DNA of 17,038 nt from NCBI GenBank assembly GCA_002304785.1, contig DBMG01000092.1:1144-18181 (forward strand), read 5' to 3'. The notes below the pieces were generated by a model. That model did no database searches. It was given only the letters and a program-made list of their open reading frames with translations, and had not been told where the DNA came from. Positions 13,619 through 17,038 of the stretch are shown here, piece after piece. This stretch comes from Candidatus Accumulibacter sp. UBA704 (GTDB lineage Bacteria > Pseudomonadota > Gammaproteobacteria > Burkholderiales > Rhodocyclaceae). The first letter of the stretch is position 1. Each line of letters opens with the position of its first letter. Made by a program: the position numbers and the translations under genes.

Positions 13619-14095
13619 ATGGACACTCCCGGCAAAAACCCCCCGGCCAGGCTCGAACGTGCCCTCGCCGCCGGCTGCATGGCTCTGCTGTGCATCATCA
13701 CGTTCTCCAACGTTCTGGTGCGCTACCTGACCAACATTTCCTTCGCCTTCACCGAGGAAATATCGGTTTTCCTGCTTCTGGGCCTGACGCTCCTCGGCTC
13801 GGTCAGTGCCTTCGCGGAAGGTCGGCACGTACGCATCACTCTGTTGGTAGACAAGTTGCCGAATGCCGGCAAGGCCATTTGTTCGTGCCTGGAGTGGGCA
13901 GCCAATGTTGCGATGTTCACCTTGCTCGCCTGGACCGGATGTCGCATGGCGATGGACGATTTCGAGTTCGAGGTCACTTCGCCCGGTCTCGGCCTGCCTC
14001 AGTGGTTGTACACCGCCTGGCTGCCGCTGCTGTCGGCCGTGATCGTCTTGCGCCTGTTCCTGTTCCTGCTGGCCCGACGGAGAAAAGCCGCATGA
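13619..14095 (+). CDS. dctQ: TRAP transporter small permease subunit (DctQ-type), cluster 2
   Basis: 158 residues from ATG 13619, a normal DctQ length. Four hydrophobic helices (about 15-35, 45-65, 80-105 and 122-147) and the conserved segment EEISVFLLLGLTLLGSVSAF followed by EGRHVRITLL identify the family. It is the inner-membrane partner of DctM. A TTG 33 bases upstream in the same frame could add 11 residues but is less likely, although neither start has a clear Shine-Dalgarno; weak initiation fits a lower need for membrane subunits than for the receptor. The stop overlaps the dctM2 start as ATGA (14092-14095). Confidence 0.9.
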   Translation: MDTPGKNPPARLERALAAGCMALLCIITFSNVLVRYLTNISFAFTEEISVFLLLGLTLLGSVSAFAEGRHVRITLLVDKLPNAGKAICSCLEWAANVAMFTLLAWTGCRMAMDDFEFEVTSPGLGLPQWLYTAWLPLLSAVIVLRLFLFLLARRRKAA

Positions 14096-15384
14096 ACATG
14101 CTGCTATTTGCCACCTTCTTCGTTCTGATGTTCTCCGGAGTACCGCTCGGCGTCGCCATGGGGTTGTCGGCCAGTGCCATCGTTTTCCTGGCAGACCTGG
14201 GCATCATGTCAGTCCCCACCAGCGTCTATACCGGCATCGCCAAATACCCGCTTCTGGCGATTCCAGTGTTTGTGCTGGCCGGAATGGTTTTCGAACGTTC
14301 CGGAGTCGCCTTGCGGTTGGTCCGCTTCGCCATTGCTATCGTTGGAGAGAGACGAGGCGGGCTGGCCGTGGCGGCCATCCTGGTGTGCATGGTGCTTGGC
14401 GGAATTTCCGGCTCCGGCCCGGCGGACGCGGCCGCTGTTGCCACGGTAATGATTCCCGGCATGGTCCGCGCCGGCTATCCGGCGGCATTTTCCGCGAGCG
14501 TGATAGCCGCCGCGGGCTCGACGGCGATCCTCATCCCGCCATCGATCGCCTTCATCCTTTACAGCGTGCTGGTCCCCGACGCATCGGTGCCGGCTCTGTT
14601 CGCGGCAGGAATGGTGCCGGGCATTCTGGCCGGGATTGCGCTGATGGCGCCGGCCATCTGGCTTTCCATGAAACACGGGTTCGGCGAGGAGAACGCCGGG
14701 ACCGATATCCCCAAAGCTGGTTTCTGGCAAACGTTCAAGGAGGCCATCTGGGGATTGCTGGCCCCGGTGCTGATCCTTGGCGGAATGCGCTCCGGCGCGT
14801 TTACTCCGACCGAAGCGGCCGTCGTCGCGGTTTTCTACGGACTATTCGTTGGCCTGGTCATCTATCGCACACTCGACTCGCGCTCGATTTTCGAGGTTCT
14901 GGTCGAATCTGCGGAAGTGTCAGGCGTTATCCTGCTGATCATCGCGCTCGCCAGCGTGTTTGCGTGGGCGGGAAGCACGTTGGGCGCTTTCGAATCCCTG
15001 GGTTCGGTCTTGATCGGAATATCTGCCAACGAAACCATTGTGCTGCTGGCGGTGACACTGTTGTTGCTGATCGCCGGCATGTTCCTCGACGCAGTGTCCA
15101 TCCTGTTCATCTTCGTTCCATTCTTGCTGCCGGTCATCCTGCATTTCAAATGGGATCCGGTATGGTTCGGCATCATCCTGACAATGAACATGGCCATTGG
15201 CCAATTTACGCCACCAATGGCCATCAACCTGATGGTCACCAGCCGCATCGCGGGAACCAGCATCGAGAAGACGGTTCCCTGGGTGCTGTGGATGGTCGCG
15301 GCGATGACCACAGCCCTCCTCCTGGTAACGTTCATCCCGGAACTGGCACTGGCCCTTCCGCGCTCGCTGGGCTACCTGAACTAG
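14092..15384 (+). CDS. dctM: TRAP transporter large permease subunit (DctM-type), cluster 2
   Basis: 430 residues, the classical DctM length. It starts MNMLLFATFFVLMFSGVPLGVAMG, with family motifs SGSGPADAAAVATVMIPGM (about 103-121), a GYPAAFSASVIAAAGSTAILIPPS region (about 126-150), FTPTEAAVVAVFYG (about 236-249) and a late FTPPMAINL element (near 377-385). About 12 membrane helices are visible. It forms the translocation channel of the second TRAP system, driven by a sodium gradient. ATG 14092 overlaps the dctQ2 stop by 4 bp and is preceded by GGAGAAAAG. The reading frame continues upstream inside dctQ2, but that part is an overlap artefact. It ends 10 bp before the convergent pmbA stop. 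Confidence 0.94.
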   Translation: MNMLLFATFFVLMFSGVPLGVAMGLSASAIVFLADLGIMSVPTSVYTGIAKYPLLAIPVFVLAGMVFERSGVALRLVRFAIAIVGERRGGLAVAAILVCMVLGGISGSGPADAAAVATVMIPGMVRAGYPAAFSASVIAAAGSTAILIPPSIAFILYSVLVPDASVPALFAAGMVPGILAGIALMAPAIWLSMKHGFGEENAGTDIPKAGFWQTFKEAIWGLLAPVLILGGMRSGAFTPTEAAVVAVFYGLFVGLVIYRTLDSRSIFEVLVESAEVSGVILLIIALASVFAWAGSTLGAFESLGSVLIGISANETIVLLAVTLLLLIAGMFLDAVSILFIFVPFLLPVILHFKWDPVWFGIILTMNMAIGQFTPPMAINLMVTSRIAGTSIEKTVPWVLWMVAAMTTALLLVTFIPELALALPRSLGYLN

Positions 15385-15416
15385 GTCGCCGGCCTCAACT
15401 TCCGGCGACTTTCATT
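15385..15416 (+). terminator. Candidate terminator after dctM2, overlapping the pmbA 3' end
   Basis: GTCGCCGG (15385-15392) and CCGGCGAC (15402-15409) form a perfect 8-bp GC-rich stem with a 9-nt loop, followed by TTTCATTT on the plus strand. It starts immediately after the dctM2 stop and covers the last codons and stop of pmbA (15395-15397). On the minus strand it lacks a T-run, so it should stop mainly the TRAP transcript. Confidence 0.6.
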
Positions 15417-16768
15417 TCCGACAGCAGGATCGAGCCAACTTGCCGGGAGCCGCGTACGGCCACATCATTGCCCACATCGACAATATTCAGGAACATGTCA
15501 CGCAGATTGCCGGCAATGGTGATTTCCTCGACCGCGTGCTGGATCTCGCCGCCCTCCACCCAGTAACCGGCGGCACCGCGTGAGTAATCGCCGGTTACGT
15601 AATTGACGCCCTGCCCGAGCAGTTCGGTTACCAGCAGACCCCGGCCCATCTTTCTCAGCAACCCGCGAAAATCGTGGCGCCCCGGCTGGACGATCAGGTT
15701 ATGGCAGCCCCCGGCGTTGCCAGTCGGATGCATGCCGAGCTTGCGCGCGGTATAGGCGCTCAGAAAGTATCCCTGCAGCACGCCGCTCTCCACCAGCTCG
15801 CGGTCGCGCGTCGCCACGCCGTCGTTGTCGAACATGCTGCTCGCCAGAGCCCCCGGCAGATGCGGACGTTCGCTGATGCGCATGTTCGCCGGAAAAATGC
15901 GTCGGCCAAGACAATCCATCAGAAAGGAAGTCTTGCGGTACAGGCTGCCGCCGCTCGCGGCGTGAGCAAAATTGCCGATCAGCGAAGCAGCAAGGGGCGC
16001 CTCGAACAACACCGAAACCTTGCAGGTTCTGATCTTGCGCGAGCCGAGACGAGACAGCGCCCGGCGCGCCGCGTAGTCGCCAATGGCTTCGGGCGAGGCA
16101 ATTTGCCGCGGGTCGCGCGACGTCGAGTACCAATCGTCGCGTTGCATGTTCTCGTCCTTCCCGGCGATGACCGAGCAAGACAGATAGTGCCGCGATGTCG
16201 GATAGCCGCCCATGAAACCGAGGCTGTTGGCCGAAATGAAATGGCCTTCCTGGATCGACACCGAGGCGCCTTCGGAGTTCGTCACCTGCGGGCTGACATC
16301 GAAGGCGGCCTGCTCGCACCGCCTGGCCAGATCGGCCGCCCCATTCACCGACAACTGCCATGGGTGATACAGATCCAGATCGGCAAACCCCTGCTCGCGC
16401 GTAGCCAGCAGCTTGGCGTCCGGCAGTCCGGCACAGTCGTCTTCCGCTGTAAACCGGGCAATGTTGAGTGCGGCCTCGACCGTTTCGCGCAGCGCCGCCG
16501 CCGAGAAATCGGACGTGCTGGCATGTCCCTTGCGCTGACCGATATAGACGGTGACTCCGATTCCTTTGTCGCGGTTGTACTCAATGGTTTCCACCTCGCC
16601 GCAACGCACCGTGACGGATTGTCCGAACCCCTCCGAAACGTCGGTCTCGCAATCGCTTGCGCCAAGCTTTCGCGCATGATCAAGGACATCCTGAGCATAG
16701 TTGCGCAGCGCATCGAGGGAGTGGCTGAACTTCGCCTCAGGGGAAATCGGAACGGTTTTGCGTGACAT
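15395..16768 (-). CDS. pmbA: Metalloprotease-like protein PmbA/TldE (TldD partner)
   Basis: 457 residues of the TldD/PmbA family, slightly longer than E. coli PmbA (about 450). Family motifs include NRDKGIGVTVYIGQRKGHASTSD (about 65-87, seen as shorter pieces), SMFDNDGVATRD (about 312-323) and the C-terminal TGDYSRGAAGYWVEGGEI and EEITIAGNL. It has no HExxxH motif, as expected for the TldE half: the zinc site is supplied by TldD. The TldD/TldE heterodimer degrades unfolded peptides in the cytosol and is needed for maturation of microcin B17 and degradation of CcdA in E. coli. ATG 16768 has no clear Shine-Dalgarno. It is divergent from darP, as in E. coli; tldD is not in the window. Confidence 0.95.
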   Translation of the reverse strand: MSRKTVPISPEAKFSHSLDALRNYAQDVLDHARKLGASDCETDVSEGFGQSVTVRCGEVETIEYNRDKGIGVTVYIGQRKGHASTSDFSAAALRETVEAALNIARFTAEDDCAGLPDAKLLATREQGFADLDLYHPWQLSVNGAADLARRCEQAAFDVSPQVTNSEGASVSIQEGHFISANSLGFMGGYPTSRHYLSCSVIAGKDENMQRDDWYSTSRDPRQIASPEAIGDYAARRALSRLGSRKIRTCKVSVLFEAPLAASLIGNFAHAASGGSLYRKTSFLMDCLGRRIFPANMRISERPHLPGALASSMFDNDGVATRDRELVESGVLQGYFLSAYTARKLGMHPTGNAGGCHNLIVQPGRHDFRGLLRKMGRGLLVTELLGQGVNYVTGDYSRGAAGYWVEGGEIQHAVEEITIAGNLRDMFLNIVDVGNDVAVRGSRQVGSILLSEMKVAGS

Positions 16769-16793
16769 GGATATCGGAGCCGGTTACGAAACC

Positions 16794-16804
16794 GCTATCA
16801 TAGC
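16794..16804. promoter_or_regulatory. Small palindrome in the pmbA-darP divergent gap
   Basis: GCTATCATAGC (16794-16804) is a perfect 5-bp inverted repeat around one base. On the minus strand it contains TATGAT, a possible -10 for pmbA, but no matching -35 is seen. The rest of the 70-bp gap is C-rich on the plus strand and otherwise featureless. Confidence 0.25.
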
Positions 16805-16838
16805 AGCCTCGACCAACCACCCGCCCTCGCCCACCCGC

Positions 16839-17038
16839 ATGAACAGTTCAGAAGAAGACAGCCTCCCTCTTTCCAAGACCCAACGCAAGCACGCGATGGA
16901 GGAATTGCAATCGCTTGGCGAGGAACTGGTGGCGCTTCCCGCCGACCGTGTGCGGAAACTGGACATCCCGGATGACCTGCGCGAGGCCGTTGCCACGGCG
17001 CAACGCATGCCGCGCCAGGATGAGGCCAAGCGCCGGCA
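16839..17038 (+). CDS. darP: Ribosome maturation factor DarP (YjgA, DUF615), N-terminal part cut by window edge
   Basis: Starting at ATG 16839 the plus strand is open to the window end (66 codons). It reads MNSSEEDSLPLSKTQRKHAM, continues EELQSLGEELVALP and ends near RQDEAKRR. This is the start of the YjgA/DarP family (SKTQ.K..M..LQ.LG..L..L), which associates with late 50S ribosomal precursors. It is divergent from pmbA with 70 bp between the start codons, the same pairing as in E. coli. No Shine-Dalgarno is evident (CCCACCCGC precedes the ATG). The remainder, including any C-terminal helical part, lies outside. Confidence 0.88.
   Translation, partial: MNSSEEDSLPLSKTQRKHAMEELQSLGEELVALPADRVRKLDIPDDLREAVATAQRMPRQDEAKRR

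Noticed and set aside
14385..15566. Plus-strand 393-codon frame overlapping dctM2 and the pmbA end
   Set aside because: Out of frame with dctM2, Arg/Gly-rich and crosses the dctM2 stop and the candidate terminator; no family similarity seen.
15674..16765. Plus-strand 363-codon frame opposite pmbA
   Set aside because: pmbA on the minus strand has clear TldD/PmbA motifs; the opposite frame is a shadow.
1..17038. Mobile elements, defence systems, CRISPR arrays, tRNAs
   Set aside because: No transposase, integrase, direct-repeat array or tRNA-like fold was seen; gene order and composition look like stable core chromosome plus a transporter cluster.

Overview
The window looks like a chromosomal segment of a betaproteobacterium, most likely Rhodocyclales (Azoarcus/Thauera/Dechloromonas-like). 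This is inferred from the high GC, the glyA-nrdR-ribD order, the yibN-grxC-secB block next to envC, and the pmbA/darP divergent pair. Gene density is high. No IS element, phage gene, CRISPR array, tRNA or rRNA was seen, and the longest stretch without a gene is about 230 bp (8896-9127).

Left part (1-4482). A leftward set arsR -> rhodanese (yibN) -> grxC -> secB is encoded on the minus strand; secB runs off the left edge. It is divergent from a rightward set envC -> ctpA -> unknown 141-residue protein -> moeB/thiF-like gene. This resembles the E. coli yibN-grxC-secB / gpmM-envC neighbourhood, but here an ArsR-family regulator sits where the phosphoglycerate mutase gene would be. That regulator has the two cysteines, 66 residues apart, of the persulfide sensors SqrR/BigR/YgaV. 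A 24-bp imperfect palindrome containing a perfect TATAAT lies in the divergent promoter region.

Middle (4483-8895). The moeB-like gene meets ribD tail to tail with a 20-bp overlap. ribD, nrdR and glyA form a compact minus-strand operon (glyA first), and a histidine phosphatase gene lies upstream in the same direction. These cover riboflavin synthesis, ribonucleotide reductase control and one-carbon metabolism.

Right part (8896-15384). Two complete TRAP transporters lie side by side in the order dctQ1 > dctM1 > < dctP1 | dctP2 > dctQ2 > dctM2 >. The first has membrane subunits on the plus strand and a convergent binding protein of the TakP/FcbT1 type with a Tat-like signal; a perfect 18-bp-arm bidirectional terminator separates them. 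The second is a conventional dctP-dctQ-dctM operon with overlapping hairpins between dctP2 and dctQ2. The two binding-protein genes are divergent and share a 181-bp promoter region. No regulator for either transporter is in the window.

Right end (15385-17038). pmbA (tldE) on the minus strand is divergent from a truncated darP (yjgA, DUF615), an arrangement also known from E. coli.

Most genes are ordinary. The most interesting items are the cysteine-pair ArsR with its candidate operator between sulfur/thiol genes and cell-division genes, the mirrored double TRAP locus, and the unknown small gene between ctpA and moeB.
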